Part shown: positions 44,233 to 53,207 of the stretch, in pieces
How positions within the stretch are numbered: position 1 is the first letter of the stretch
Layout of the letters: the number at the start of each line of letters is the position of its first letter
NCBI RefSeq assembly: GCF_006337085.1
Contig: NZ_CP040882.1
Span: 1,426,001-1,490,000 of the forward strand
From: Sutterella faecalis
GTDB taxonomy: Bacteria; Pseudomonadota; Gammaproteobacteria; Burkholderiales; Burkholderiaceae_F
Length of the DNA stretch: 64,000 nucleotides
Direction: 5' to 3'
The notes under the pieces: generated by a model
What the model saw: the letters and a program-made list of their open reading frames with translations, nothing else
Databases searched by the model: none
Told to the model about the DNA's origin: nothing
Made by a program: the position numbers and the translations under genes

Positions 44233-44613
44233 TTTGTATTCCAAAACGTTGAAATCTGAGGGGCGCATCGAGCCTCTTCTCTCTCTGAATTTCAACCAGG
44301 GGAAAAGACGGGGTGCGTCCTGACGTTCGGCTCCAGGCACAGTCCGGCGGACGGCAAGGGATGAAATCCCTTCGCCAAAGTCTCTCACCGGACGTTCAGG
44401 CGGGCAGCCGAATTCTCGCGAAGCGCCGGATGCCCTTCAGGGGACCCCTGGACGCTTCACGCTGAAAGGGTGAATTCTACCTGCAATCCAATGAGAATGC
44501 TGAAAAATGATGGCAGGGAAGCTTCTTTTCAGGAACGAAAAGCCGATGTTTACGGCGCTTCAATTTTTCCCGCCCGCAAAGGGAATCCGAAGCAGGAAAG
44601 TTTCCGGAAACCC
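44233..44613 (-). other. pheS leader region
   Basis: This stretch holds no gene. On the minus strand it contains a stable hairpin GGC-AAGGGAT-gaa-ATCCCTT-GCC (about 44356-44379, one bulge) and a CAGGGG/CCCCTG palindrome near 44438-44452. A phenylalanine-rich leader peptide, as used for pheST attenuation in E. coli, was looked for and not found. Confidence 0.4.
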
Positions 44614-44653
44614 AAAAGAAAAAGAGACCCGGTTCACTGAGAAACCGGATCTC
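44614..44653 (-). terminator. rplT terminator
   Basis: On the minus strand GAGATCCGGTT (44653-44643) pairs with AACCGGGTCTC (44634-44624), followed by TTTTTCTTTT. It closes the thrS-infC-rpmI-rplT unit before pheS. Confidence 0.85.
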
Positions 44654-44709
44654 CTTCACGAATCGTACTTCGAAGGGAAATCCCCTCGAGTCAGCGACTC
44701 TGACCTCTA

Positions 44710-45060
44710 TCAGGCGTTCTTGACGGAGGCAACGAGGGCGGCGAAGCCTTCCTTGTCGCTCACAGCCATGTCGGCGAGGACCTTGCGGTCAAGGCCGATG
44801 CCGGCCTTCTTGAGGCCGTTCATGAACACAGAGTAGGTCATGCCGTTGGCGCGGGTGCCGGCATTGATGCGGGCAATCCACAGACGACGGAAAACGCGCT
44901 TCTTGTTGCGGCGGTCGCGATAGGCGTACTGGCCGGCGCGCATAACAGCCTGCTTGGCAACACGGAAAACGTTGTTGCGGCGCAGACGGTAACCCTTCGA
45001 GAGGGTGAAAATCTTCTTATGACGAGCACGGGCCGTCACACCACGCTTCACACGAGGCAT
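44710..45060 (-). CDS. rplT: 50S ribosomal protein L20
   Basis: L20 is needed for early 50S assembly and in E. coli represses translation of rpmI and rplT. The 116-residue protein has the usual MPRVKRGVTARARHKKIF opening (in part), YAYRDRRNKKRVFR and WIARINAG. It is 19 bp after rpmI. Confidence 0.97.
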   Translation of the reverse strand: MPRVKRGVTARARHKKIFTLSKGYRLRRNNVFRVAKQAVMRAGQYAYRDRRNKKRVFRRLWIARINAGTRANGMTYSVFMNGLKKAGIGLDRKVLADMAVSDKEGFAALVASVKNA

Positions 45061-45079
45061 CTTTATCTCCTTTCTTTAA

Positions 45080-45277
45080 TTAGGCGTAGGGCAGCATGCG
45101 CTTGACGGACTTGATATCCGACTCGTGCACCGTGACCATGCCGCGCAGCTGACGCTTGTTCTTCGTCGTGCGGTGGGAAAGGATGTGGCGCTTCGTGGCG
45201 TGGGCGCGCTTGATCGAGCCGCTGGCACGCGGCTTGAACCGCTTCGCAGCGGCGCGCTTGGTCTTCATCTTCGGCAT
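45080..45277 (-). CDS. rpmI: 50S ribosomal protein L35
   Basis: The start at 45277 (MPKMKTKRAAAKRFK) gives 65 residues, the normal length of L35. It has the basic SGSIKRAHATKRHILSHRTT core (in part) and MLPYA end. An upstream extension to 45322 is not L35-like. It lies between infC and rplT. Confidence 0.96.
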   Translation of the reverse strand: MPKMKTKRAAAKRFKPRASGSIKRAHATKRHILSHRTTKNKRQLRGMVTVHESDIKSVKRMLPYA

Positions 45278-45436
45278 TTGCCGTTCCTCTATTTTTAGAT
45301 AAGTCCCAGGCGTTCCCTTCAATGCCGAAGAGACCCTTCATTGAGCCCGGACTTACTTGTTATGCCGGCGCGGCGATGAAACCGCACCGGCGAAAGTCAG
45401 CGATTCTACTCGACTTTGAATCGAAACGGTGAAAAA

Positions 45437-45958
45437 TCAGCGCTTCTTTTTCGGGGCGAGAACCATGATCATCTGACGGCCTTCGAGCTTAGGCGCGTGT
45501 TCGACCTGAGCAACATCGGCGAGTTCGTCGCGCACGCGGTCCATGAGCTGGGCGCCAAACTGCTGGTGCGCCATTTCACGGCCGCGGAAGCGCAGCGTAA
45601 CCTTCGCCTTGTCGCCGTCGGAGAGAAAACGCACAAGGCTGCGCAGCTTCGTCTGGAAGTCGTTCTCATCCGTTGCCGGGCGGAACTTCACTTCCTTGAT
45701 CTGCACGACCTTCTGCTTCGCCTTCGCTTCCTGGGCCTTCTTCTGCTCCTGATAACGGAACTTGCCGTAATCCATCAGGCGGCAGACAGGCGGCACCGCA
45801 TTGGGCGCAACCTCGACGAGATCAACGTCCGCGTCCTCTGCCATGCGAAGGGCTTCGGACGTGCGGACAATACCGATCTGGGCGCCATCGACGCCGGTCA
45901 GTCGGACCTCAGGAACTCGGATCTCACCATTGATCCGATGCTTTCTATCTTGAGCTAT
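45437..45958 (-). CDS. infC: Translation initiation factor IF-3, predicted AUA start
   Basis: IF-3 binds the 30S subunit and rejects non-canonical start codons. From the first ATG in frame (45844) only 135 residues would be made, but the frame continues upstream with RINGEIRVPEVRLTGVDGAQ, a required part of the N-terminal domain. Reading from ATA at 45958 gives 173 residues, the family's usual length, with GGGAG 7 bases before it. Other bacteria start infC with AUU, AUC or AUA for autoregulation. The C-terminal domain (VVQIKEVKFRP, VTLRFRGREMAHQQFG) is intact. Confidence 0.88.
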   Translation of the reverse strand: MAQDRKHRINGEIRVPEVRLTGVDGAQIGIVRTSEALRMAEDADVDLVEVAPNAVPPVCRLMDYGKFRYQEQKKAQEAKAKQKVVQIKEVKFRPATDENDFQTKLRSLVRFLSDGDKAKVTLRFRGREMAHQQFGAQLMDRVRDELADVAQVEHAPKLEGRQMIMVLAPKKKR

Positions 45959-46003
45959 GGCTCTTCTCCCGAAAAATAAAGTGCTGATGCATTGGGCAGG
46001 CGG

Positions 46004-47920
46004 TTATTCACCGCTGCCGCGGCTTTCGTTCTCTGCGAGGATGCGGTTGAGGAAATCCTCCACCTTCATCACGCCGAGATCCTTGCCGCCGCGCATGCGC
46101 ACGGAAACCGTTCCAGCCTGCGCTTCCTTCTCGCCGACGACGAGAATATACGGAATCTTTTGCAGGCTAAGTTCGCGAATTTTATAGTTAATCTTTTCAC
46201 CGCGCAAATCACTGATCACACGAATGCGCGCATTGTGGAGCTTCTCAGCAACGCTCTTGGCGTATTCAGCCTGACCGTCCGTGATCGGAGCGACAGCGCA
46301 CTGAACCGGAGCAAGCCACACCGGGAAGGCGCCGGCAAACTCTTCGATCAGCATGCCGATCCAGCGTTCGAGGGAACCGAGAATGGCGCGGTGCAGCATC
46401 ACCGGAACCTTGCGGGTGTTGTCTTCGGCGACGTATTCAGCGCCGAGGCGGCCCGGCATCTGGAAGTCGACCTGGACCGTACCGCACTGCCAGGAGCGGC
46501 CGAGGCAGTCCTTGAGGTGATATTCAATCTTGGGACCATAGAAGGCGCCTTCGCCTTCGAGGATCTCATACTTGATCCCGAGCGCATCCAGGCTCGACAT
46601 CAGAGCATGCTCGGCCTTATCCCACACGGCGTCTTCGCCGATGCGCATGGCCGGGCGGGTCGCCACCTTGTAGGCGATTTCCTTGAAGCCGAAGTCGGCA
46701 TAGACCTTCTGAACGAGACCGGTAAAGTGCTCGCATTCGGCGAGGATCTGATCCTCGGTGCAGAAGATGTGGCCGTCGTCCTGCGTGAAGCCGCGAACGC
46801 GCATGAGGCCGTGCAGAGCGCCCGAGGGCTCATTGCGGTGGCACTGACCGAATTCGCCGAAGCGAAGCGGCAGATCGCGGTAGCTGCGAAGCTTCGAATT
46901 GAAGAGCTGAATGTGGCCCGGGCAGTTCATCGGCTTCAGCGCGTAGTAGCGGTTCTCCGACTCGGTCGTGAACATGTTCTCGCGGTACTTCGCCCAGTGG
47001 CCGGAGCGTTCCCAGAGGGAACGGTCGAGGAGCTGCGGCGCCTTCACTTCGTCGTAGCCGTTGTCCTGGTAGACGCGGCGCATGTACTGCTCGATCACCT
47101 GCCAGAGCGCCCAGCCGCGGGCATGCCAGAAGATCATGCCGGGGGCTTCGTCCTGAAGGTGGAAGAGGTCGAGTTCGCGGCCGAGACGGCGGTGATCGCG
47201 CTTTTCAGCTTCTTCGAGCATCTTGAGGTAGGCCTTCTGCTCGTCCTTGGTCGCCCAGGCCGTGCCGTAGATGCGCTGCAGCATTTCGTTCTTGCTGTCG
47301 CCGCGCCAGTAGGCGCCGGCAACCTTCATGAGGCGATGCACCTTGAGGACGCCCGTCGACGGGACGTGAGGACCGCGGCAGAGGTCGACGAAGTCGCCCT
47401 GGCGGTAGAGCGAAATCGTTTCGCCTTCGGGAATCGAGCTGATGATCTCGGCCTTGTAGTGTTCGCCGAGAGCCTTGAAGAAGTCGACCGCTTCGTTTCG
47501 CGGCATTTCCTCGCGAACGATGGGGATGTTCTTCTTCACGAGCTCGTCCATGCGCTCCTCGATCTTCTGAAGATCTTCGGGCGTGAAGGGACGCGAGTAG
47601 GAGAAGTCGTAGTAGAAGCCGTTTTCAATCGCCGGCCCGATCGTCACCTGCGCTTCCGGGAAGAGTTCCTTGACGGCCTGAGCCATCAGGTGCGCGGTCG
47701 AATGACGAATGATCTCAAGGCCTTCCGGATCGCGGCCCGTGATGATCGACACGGCGGCATCCGCGGTGACCTTGTGCGAGAGGTCCACGAGCTTGCCGTC
47801 AACCTTGCCGGCAAGCGCAGCCTTGGCGAGACCCGCACCGATCGAGGCGGCGATTTCGCCGACCGTCACGGCATCGGCATATTCGCGCTTGGAACCGTCT
47901 GGAAGAGTGACTACTACCAT
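46004..47920 (-). CDS. thrS: Threonine--tRNA ligase
   Basis: ThrS charges tRNA-Thr. The 638-residue protein has the TGS domain (VVVTLPDGSKREYADAVT), the editing domain with HSTAHLMAQAV and DLCRGPHVPSTG, and the class II core (MNCPGHIQLF, FRFGEFGQCHRNEPSGALHG in near form, RAILGSLERWIGMLIEE). A C-terminal anticodon-binding domain ends it. It heads the unit with infC 45 bp downstream. Its own leader is only about 30 bp before the tRNA-Val terminator. Confidence 0.97.
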   Translation of the reverse strand: MVVVTLPDGSKREYADAVTVGEIAASIGAGLAKAALAGKVDGKLVDLSHKVTADAAVSIITGRDPEGLEIIRHSTAHLMAQAVKELFPEAQVTIGPAIENGFYYDFSYSRPFTPEDLQKIEERMDELVKKNIPIVREEMPRNEAVDFFKALGEHYKAEIISSIPEGETISLYRQGDFVDLCRGPHVPSTGVLKVHRLMKVAGAYWRGDSKNEMLQRIYGTAWATKDEQKAYLKMLEEAEKRDHRRLGRELDLFHLQDEAPGMIFWHARGWALWQVIEQYMRRVYQDNGYDEVKAPQLLDRSLWERSGHWAKYRENMFTTESENRYYALKPMNCPGHIQLFNSKLRSYRDLPLRFGEFGQCHRNEPSGALHGLMRVRGFTQDDGHIFCTEDQILAECEHFTGLVQKVYADFGFKEIAYKVATRPAMRIGEDAVWDKAEHALMSSLDALGIKYEILEGEGAFYGPKIEYHLKDCLGRSWQCGTVQVDFQMPGRLGAEYVAEDNTRKVPVMLHRAILGSLERWIGMLIEEFAGAFPVWLAPVQCAVAPITDGQAEYAKSVAEKLHNARIRVISDLRGEKINYKIRELSLQKIPYILVVGEKEAQAGTVSVRMRGGKDLGVMKVEDFLNRILAENESRGSGE

Positions 47921-47951
47921 TTTTTTGAATCCTCACAAAAATTGCGGGCAT

Positions 47952-47980
47952 AAAAAAAGTGCGGACCTGAGCCGCACTTT
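47952..47980 (-). terminator. Terminator of the tRNA-Val genes
   Basis: On the minus strand AAAGTGCGG and CCGCACTTT enclose a 7-base loop and run into seven T. It lies between tRNA-Val and thrS and separates the two transcripts. Confidence 0.85.
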
Positions 47981-48096
47981 CTTTTGTTTTGAGTCTGCTG
48001 ACAACAATGCGCCCACGCCCGATCTTAATGACGGAGCGCTGTTGTTCGCAAAGCCATCTGATTGAACGGCATCGTCAGCAATCCCAAAAAATATTC

Positions 48097-48173
48097 TGGT
48101 AGGCACGATTGGATTCGAACCAACGACCCCCACCATGTCAAGGTGATGCTCTAACCAACTGAGCTACGTGCCT
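48097..48173 (-). tRNA. tRNA-Val (GAC), copy 1
   Basis: The 77-base cloverleaf begins AGGCACGTAGCTCAGTTGG and ends in an encoded CCA. The anticodon loop TTGACAT gives anticodon GAC. It is identical to the copy exactly 180 bp away. Confidence 0.95.
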
Positions 48174-48276
48174 GTCAAGGAGTTGATTGTATTGAACGCG
48201 TCCGCTCTAAGCAAGCTTTCATGTTCTCTACCGCCGGTTCCCTGTATCCGGCTTTTGCGTTTCTCTGAAGCTTATC

Positions 48277-48353
48277 TGGTAGGCACGATTGGATTCGAAC
48301 CAACGACCCCCACCATGTCAAGGTGATGCTCTAACCAACTGAGCTACGTGCCT
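48277..48353 (-). tRNA. tRNA-Val (GAC), copy 2
   Basis: Same sequence as 48097-48173, with GAC anticodon and encoded CCA. It is promoter-proximal, 32 bp after the -10 element listed next. The 103-bp spacer between the copies is not duplicated. Confidence 0.95.
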
Positions 48354-48384
48354 GATAGAGCTTCACGAGCAACGTGAGGTGTGA

Positions 48385-48412
48385 ATTATATATAGCTTTT
48401 GCTAAAAAGCAA
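48385..48412 (-). promoter_or_regulatory. Promoter of the tRNA-Val pair
   Basis: On the minus strand TTGCTT (48412-48407) and TATAAT (48390-48385) are 16 bp apart, in an AT-rich stretch that stands out from the GC-rich surroundings. Confidence 0.65.
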
Positions 48413-48532
48413 GAGGGCGCGGAAATTTTTTCTGATTTTTGATTATCACGGGCTATGGATCATTATTTATCTTTGTTTTTTATGGATTTAAAAGATATCC
48501 ATTTTTTTCTTCGCGGTGTGTTTCAAATGACG

Positions 48533-48558
48533 CAGCCCACCGTGGGAGCGATGGGCTG
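48533..48558. terminator. Hairpin downstream of relA
   Basis: CAGCCCA (48533-48539) pairs with TGGGCTG (48552-48558), and an alternative CCCAC/GTGGG stem overlaps it. There is only a weak T-tail, so termination is uncertain. The AT-rich 48413-48530 has an ATGGAT/ATCCAT hairpin with seven T on the plus side but no gene. Confidence 0.4.
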
Positions 48559-48610
48559 TGTTTCTAGAGCGCTGTGCACCGGGCATCAGCTGCCAGGTAA
48601 AGGCAGAACC

Positions 48611-50731
48611 TTAAACACGTCGGGCCGATAGCACTCCAGGCACCTGCCTCAGGCTCGCGAGAACCATCTTCATGGCGTCGCCGCCCTTCACTTCAACCGC
48701 GAAGCGCATGTGCTGATCGCCCTTCACGAACTGCGAGTTGATGCCCGTGATGTGCACCTTCTCGCGCTGGAAGACTTCGGAGACGTCCTTCATGAGGCCG
48801 GGACGGTCCTGAGCGACGATGAGAAGGTCCGCGGGGTAGATCGATTCCGCGATGCCGCCGCCCCAGCTCACCTCAATCAGGCGGTCATGGTCCTGCTCGA
48901 CCATGTTTCTGAGGTTCGGGCAGTCGGCGCGGTGAATCGTCACGCCTCTTCCGCGGGTGACGTAGCCCACGATTTCGTCGGGCGGCACCGGGTGGCAGCA
49001 GCGGGCGAGCTGCGTAAGAAGCGAATCCATGCCGACGACGAGGACCTTCCCCTTCTTGGAAGGTGCAGACTCCTGCCGTACGACCAGTTCGGGTTCCTTG
49101 GGCGCCTCTTCCTTCGGGGGCTGCACGGCCTGCGCGAGCGCAGTGAGCGTAATTTCCTCGCGGGCAAATGCAATGCAGAGGTCGTCGACGGAATCAAAGC
49201 CCAAACGCTTCGCAAGGTCGTCGAGCTTCACCGCGGTTTTCCCGAGACGCGCGAGTTCCTTGTCGAGCCTTTCGCGCCCTTCCTGAAGAAGCTGCGCGAG
49301 CTGCTGGGCGTTGAACCACTGACGGACCTTGTTGCGGGTGCGGGGGCTTGCCGCGTAGCCGAGCTCAGGATTGAGCCAGTCGCGCGAGGGCTGCCCGGTC
49401 TTCCCGGCAATGATCTCCACCGTCTGACCGGTCTTCAGCTTCGTATTGAGCGGCACCATAGCGCCGTCCACGCGCGCGCCGCGGCAGCGGTGACCGAGCT
49501 GCGTATGAACGAGGTAGGCGAAGTCGACGGGGGTAGCCCCTGCCGGCAGTTCCACCACGCGTCCCTGGGGCGTGAGGCAGTAGACGTGGTCGTCCTCCAC
49601 CGCATGCGCATCCTTGTGGGGATCCGACCCCATGTCCGAACGCCAGGCGAGAAGCTGGCGAAGCCAGGCAACGCGCTGCTCCTCGGCGATCGACGCGCCG
49701 TTCGAATTCCCAGCTTCCTTGTAGCGCCAGTGCGCCGCAACGCCGAGTTCAGCAAACTCATGCATCGCGCGCGTGCGGATCTGGATTTCGATGGGGCGGC
49801 CCGCCTTATCGGTCACGACCGTATGAAGCGACTGGTAGCCGTTCGGCTTCGGGTTCGCGATGTAGTCGTCGTATTCCTTCGAGAGAATCGTGAAGTTTTC
49901 CTGCACGATGGAGAGCACTTCATAGCACTGCTCGACCGTGCCCACGATGATGCGGAGCGCCCTCACGTCAAAGAGCTGGTCGAAGCGCAGGTGCTTTCTC
50001 TGCATCTTCTTCCAGATCGAATAGATGTGCTTCGGGCGCCCGGAGATATCGGCTTCAATGCCGTGAGCCTTGAGAAGCGCCCTCACCTTTTCGACCGCGT
50101 GCTGCATGAATTCGAGGCGTTCCTCGCGGGATTCGTCGAGTTCATTCGCGATCTCGCGGTATTCCTCGGGGCGCGTGAAGCGAAGCGACAGGTCCTCGAG
50201 CTCCCACTTGATCTGCCAGATGCCGAGACGATTGGCAAGCGGCGCATAAATGGCGAGCGTTTCAGCGCCGAACTCCTTCGCACCCTCGGCTCCCGACGTT
50301 GCAAACCACCGAAGCGTCTGGAGGCGGCTCGCGAGCTTCAGGAGCACCACGCGCAGGTCCTGGCACATTGCGAGGAACATGCGGCGAAGGGCCTCAGGCT
50401 GCACGGCGGCGCTCGCTTCCTTGCTTTCCGAGCGGGCGCGCTTCGAGAGGTCGTTCATTTTGCTGAGCTCAGCAACAAGCCCGGCAACGGTGCTTCCGAA
50501 GCTCTTCGTAATCCAGTCTTCGGAGTTGGCTACGAACTTCGGGACGCTGTAGAGATAGGCCGCAGCCAGAAGCTCCGGGTCGTTGCGGATGCCGACAAGG
50601 ATTTTGGCGACGCCCTCGGCGTGCGCGAGAACAGGTTCACCCGTTGAGAGCGTACGGCCGTTGTAGAGCGGCTCCACAAGGCTCTTCGCAAGTTCGGGAT
50701 CAGCGACAGGACGATTCTCCGTCGTTTCCAT
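48611..50731 (-). CDS. relA: GTP pyrophosphokinase RelA
   Basis: RelA makes (p)ppGpp on ribosomes stalled by uncharged tRNA. The 706-residue protein has a decayed hydrolase domain: the HD-type metal residues are replaced (AYLYSVPKF where HDVVEDT stands in bifunctional enzymes). An intact synthetase domain (EYDDYIANPKPNGYQSLHTV, EIQIRTRAMHEFAELGVAAHW), a TGS domain (VYCLTPQGRVVELPAGATPVDFA), and C-terminal zinc-finger and ACT domains follow. A separate SpoT must supply hydrolysis. Confidence 0.95.
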   Translation of the reverse strand: METTENRPVADPELAKSLVEPLYNGRTLSTGEPVLAHAEGVAKILVGIRNDPELLAAAYLYSVPKFVANSEDWITKSFGSTVAGLVAELSKMNDLSKRARSESKEASAAVQPEALRRMFLAMCQDLRVVLLKLASRLQTLRWFATSGAEGAKEFGAETLAIYAPLANRLGIWQIKWELEDLSLRFTRPEEYREIANELDESREERLEFMQHAVEKVRALLKAHGIEADISGRPKHIYSIWKKMQRKHLRFDQLFDVRALRIIVGTVEQCYEVLSIVQENFTILSKEYDDYIANPKPNGYQSLHTVVTDKAGRPIEIQIRTRAMHEFAELGVAAHWRYKEAGNSNGASIAEEQRVAWLRQLLAWRSDMGSDPHKDAHAVEDDHVYCLTPQGRVVELPAGATPVDFAYLVHTQLGHRCRGARVDGAMVPLNTKLKTGQTVEIIAGKTGQPSRDWLNPELGYAASPRTRNKVRQWFNAQQLAQLLQEGRERLDKELARLGKTAVKLDDLAKRLGFDSVDDLCIAFAREEITLTALAQAVQPPKEEAPKEPELVVRQESAPSKKGKVLVVGMDSLLTQLARCCHPVPPDEIVGYVTRGRGVTIHRADCPNLRNMVEQDHDRLIEVSWGGGIAESIYPADLLIVAQDRPGLMKDVSEVFQREKVHITGINSQFVKGDQHMRFAVEVKGGDAMKMVLASLRQVPGVLSARRV

Positions 50732-51164
50732 GTTGGCTTTCTCCTCGTGTGTTTTCTACTCTTTGTTCTTCTCTTGCAGTCTTTTGAGGAGATATCGCGG
50801 CTTCTGCGGCCGGATGAATTCTCCTCCGAGTATTCCTATTCTAAGAAAGGAGGAGCAGGAAAGAGGCACACGCAATCTTTTCGATCGCATTTGCTTACGG
50901 AATCGTTTCGGAGCCAGAAGTCCCGGGCTGAATGCCAGCCGGCGAGATGAAGCGTCCTAGCGGCGGCTGCCCGCCGGATCCTAGACCCAAGGGTACCGAC
51001 GAATCAAAAAGAATGTCGGGCCGCAAGGTTCCGGGATCAGAGACGAAAGGCTCAAGCAGGCCCGCGACCGTGAGAAGCCAACGAAAGACGATTTCTCCGA
51101 CAGCGGATATGACAAAGCCCGGTGTTGGCGCACCGGGCCTAGTCGACTTCTTGAGAGGTTAACT
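50732..51164. other. Gene-poor leader between relA and the disrupted small-protein gene
   Basis: About 430 bp contain the relA promoter region on the minus side. On the plus side is a stretch rich in complementary segments (GATCC...GGGATC around 50978-51034, CCGAC/GTCGG, GGCTCA/TGAG-GCC) and the hairpin GCCCGGTG/CACCGGGC at 51117-51138. That hairpin has TTTGT after it only on the minus strand. A plus-strand frame of 76 codons (50932-51162) is open but unrecognised. Confidence 0.4.
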
Positions 51165-51223
51165 ATGGTTCAGCCCCATTCATTCCTCTCGTCAGAGATT
51201 GTACCGCCGATCAACTTCACCTG

Positions 51224-51241
51224 GACGGGTGATGTGTCGAT
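51224..51241 (+). repeat. Target-site duplication, left, IS copy 1
   Basis: GACGGGTGATGTGTCGAT matches 53643-53660 (first base A there) and flanks the element directly. An 18-bp duplication is typical of the IS1202 family, which makes unusually long ones. Confidence 0.85.
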
Positions 51242-51261
51242 TGTTAACGGTCAGCGTAAAC

Positions 51262-51610
51262 GAGACTGTTTAGCCAACGACTTTGAGACGTGATACGCCA
51301 AGGATTTGAGACCATATACCGTATCTGACCGGGACGATATACCAACATCCTGTTGGCCTGGATACCTCCGCTACCACGAGACCCATTACCACTGAGACCC
51401 GATACCTCCGTAAAGAGAGATGGATTACCACAGGGATTGAGACTGCAAACCGCTCTGAATGAGACGGCATACCACTCTTGGTCAGCTTTACCTCTGCACT
51501 GAGACTACTTGCCCCAGCGGCAGAACTGCATACAAATGAATGGGACCCGATGCCATGACGAAATGAGATGAGATACCACAGCAATAAGACAGGATACCTC
51601 TGCATGAGAC
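51262..51610 (+). repeat. Array of about 14 GAGAC...TACC boxes inside the IS end
   Basis: Boxes begin at 51262, 51285, 51308, 51331, 51378, 51394, 51417, 51439, 51461, 51501, 51542, 51565, 51586 and 51606 (some are GGGAC, GAGAT or AAGAC). The first four are exactly 23 bp apart and most are followed by TACC or GCC 8-10 bases on. Two more boxes lie in the opposite end. They are probably binding sites for the transposase's N-terminal DNA-binding domain. Confidence 0.75.
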
Positions 51611-51713
51611 TACTGAATATGCTGAATATCGACAATGGTATTTCCTCTTAACATAATGTATTCCTTGGATATTAAGTCGAAATCCCTTCGGCTTAATTAC
51701 CAAGGAGACTGCT

Positions 51714-53207
51714 ATGTCGAAACAAGCAAGAAAGTCTCGGGGCCCTTCTGTTGTTGAGTCCGAAATCCCTCGGCTGACACCTCAGGAAATTTTTGAAGGC
51801 TACGAAAGGCATCTCTATAGCGTTGAGGATGCCAAGACATTGATGCAGATGCCTCGCAGCACGTTTATGCGGCATCTCAAGAACTGGCGAGAGACAGGTC
51901 GGCTGCCCTCACATACCGGTCAAGGGAATCGTGTTCCGGCCAATAAGCTCGATCCGCAGATCAGAGCGAGGATCATCGAGTTTGCAACAGGCAAATATGA
52001 GGGCTTCCAGGCAACCCTCCTGCATAAGTATTTGCTCATTGAGGGTATTGAGGTCTCCGTTGAAACGGTACGACGAATCCTGACAACACTTCGTCCGGAA
52101 GAAACTCCAAAGGAGCGCAGGTCGACCGCGCATAAGCTGCGCCGCCGCAGATCGAGCGTTGGGGAACTGATTCAAATTGACGGCAGTCCGCATCCATGGT
52201 TCGAGGGAACCGGAGACGATAACAGCTACGCGCTTCTCATCTTTGTCGATGACGCAACAAGCCGCATCATGGTCGCCGGCTTCTATCCAACAGAAACATC
52301 TGAAGGATATCTTCAGTTGCTGAATAAGTACATTGAAAAATATGGGATTCCATGGGCTCTGTACAGCGACAGACATTCCATCTTTGCCCCAGTAAATCCC
52401 TCGAAGAGCGGAAAATCCGAGGAAACACAATTTCAAAGAGTCTGTCGGGAGTTGGGGGTAACGGGGATACGGGCTAATTCGCCAGAAGCCAAAGGGCGGG
52501 TCGAGCGAACATTCAGCACGCTGCAGGGACGATGGCCAAAAGAGTTCCGTGTGCTGGGCATCAGAAATATGGCGGAAGCAAATTCACGAATGCCGGAATT
52601 GCTGGCGAGCTATAACCAAGAATTCGCAATTGCTCCCGCTGACTCTAAGGATAGCCACGCGCCGCTGCTGGAGGAAACGAAAGAACGCATTGAGCAGATC
52701 TTTGCCAGATGGCATACACGTATGATCAGCAGGAACCTGACGGTGTCCTACGGCAGCAAGACACTGCAGATTGTCGGGGTGGGCCGCTCCATGAGGGGAG
52801 CAATGATGAAGACTGAGTGCAATCTGCTGGAGTATGCCGATGGGCGGGTGGAAATCCTCTGGTGCGACGAGGTTGAACATCGCAAGCGGATCACCAAAGA
52901 GGGGCCGAGAATCCGAAAACGCTACCACGTGCTCGAATTCACGGAACACGACAGAACGAAATTGAAAATGTCAGTCGCAACACCGGAAGAAACGGCCAAG
53001 ACACTGAATCACCGCGTTGATGAAGTGGGGCGTCAAAAGAAAGGAGACTCAGAAACGACGCAAAAGAGCCCCTGGCACGAAATGCAAAGGAGATCGGCTC
53101 TGAAAGCGATGGCGAAACGGGAGGAACTGAACCGAAAGATCGAAGAAGCGAAAGCAATCAATGCTCGTATTGCAGCAGCCAAGGAAAAGTTGAAGCCCAA
53201 GAGATAA
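51714..53207 (+). CDS. IS1202-type (ISNCY) transposase, copy 1
   Basis: This 497-residue DDE transposase has an N-terminal helix-turn-helix (SVEDAKTLMQMPRSTFMRHL), the catalytic core with Asp in IQIDGSPHPWFEG, Asp in LYSDRHSIFAP and Glu in PEAKGRVERTFSTLQGR, and a basic C-terminal tail. The IDGSPHPWF and SDRHSIF forms are characteristic of the IS1202/ISNCY group. The sequence is identical to the copy at 56389-57882, so one copy moved recently. Confidence 0.9.
   Translation: MSKQARKSRGPSVVESEIPRLTPQEIFEGYERHLYSVEDAKTLMQMPRSTFMRHLKNWRETGRLPSHTGQGNRVPANKLDPQIRARIIEFATGKYEGFQATLLHKYLLIEGIEVSVETVRRILTTLRPEETPKERRSTAHKLRRRRSSVGELIQIDGSPHPWFEGTGDDNSYALLIFVDDATSRIMVAGFYPTETSEGYLQLLNKYIEKYGIPWALYSDRHSIFAPVNPSKSGKSEETQFQRVCRELGVTGIRANSPEAKGRVERTFSTLQGRWPKEFRVLGIRNMAEANSRMPELLASYNQEFAIAPADSKDSHAPLLEETKERIEQIFARWHTRMISRNLTVSYGSKTLQIVGVGRSMRGAMMKTECNLLEYADGRVEILWCDEVEHRKRITKEGPRIRKRYHVLEFTEHDRTKLKMSVATPEETAKTLNHRVDEVGRQKKGDSETTQKSPWHEMQRRSALKAMAKREELNRKIEEAKAINARIAAAKEKLKPKR

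Noticed and set aside
44477..44659. Leader peptide with a Phe-Phe-Phe run upstream of pheS
   Set aside because: The phenylalanines come from the T-run of the rplT terminator; there is no ribosome site or following attenuator.
45992..47953. A 653-codon plus-strand frame opposite thrS
   Set aside because: Antisense shadow of thrS; thrS has all synthetase motifs.
48710..50647. A 645-codon plus-strand frame opposite relA
   Set aside because: Antisense shadow of relA; no recognisable product.
48611..50731. Bifunctional Rel/SpoT enzyme
   Set aside because: The metal-binding HD motif of the hydrolase domain is missing, so synthetase-only RelA fits better.
51262..51610. CRISPR array
   Set aside because: The GAGAC boxes are only 5-13 bp, degenerate and unevenly spaced, have no unique 30-base spacers and lie inside both copies of an IS.
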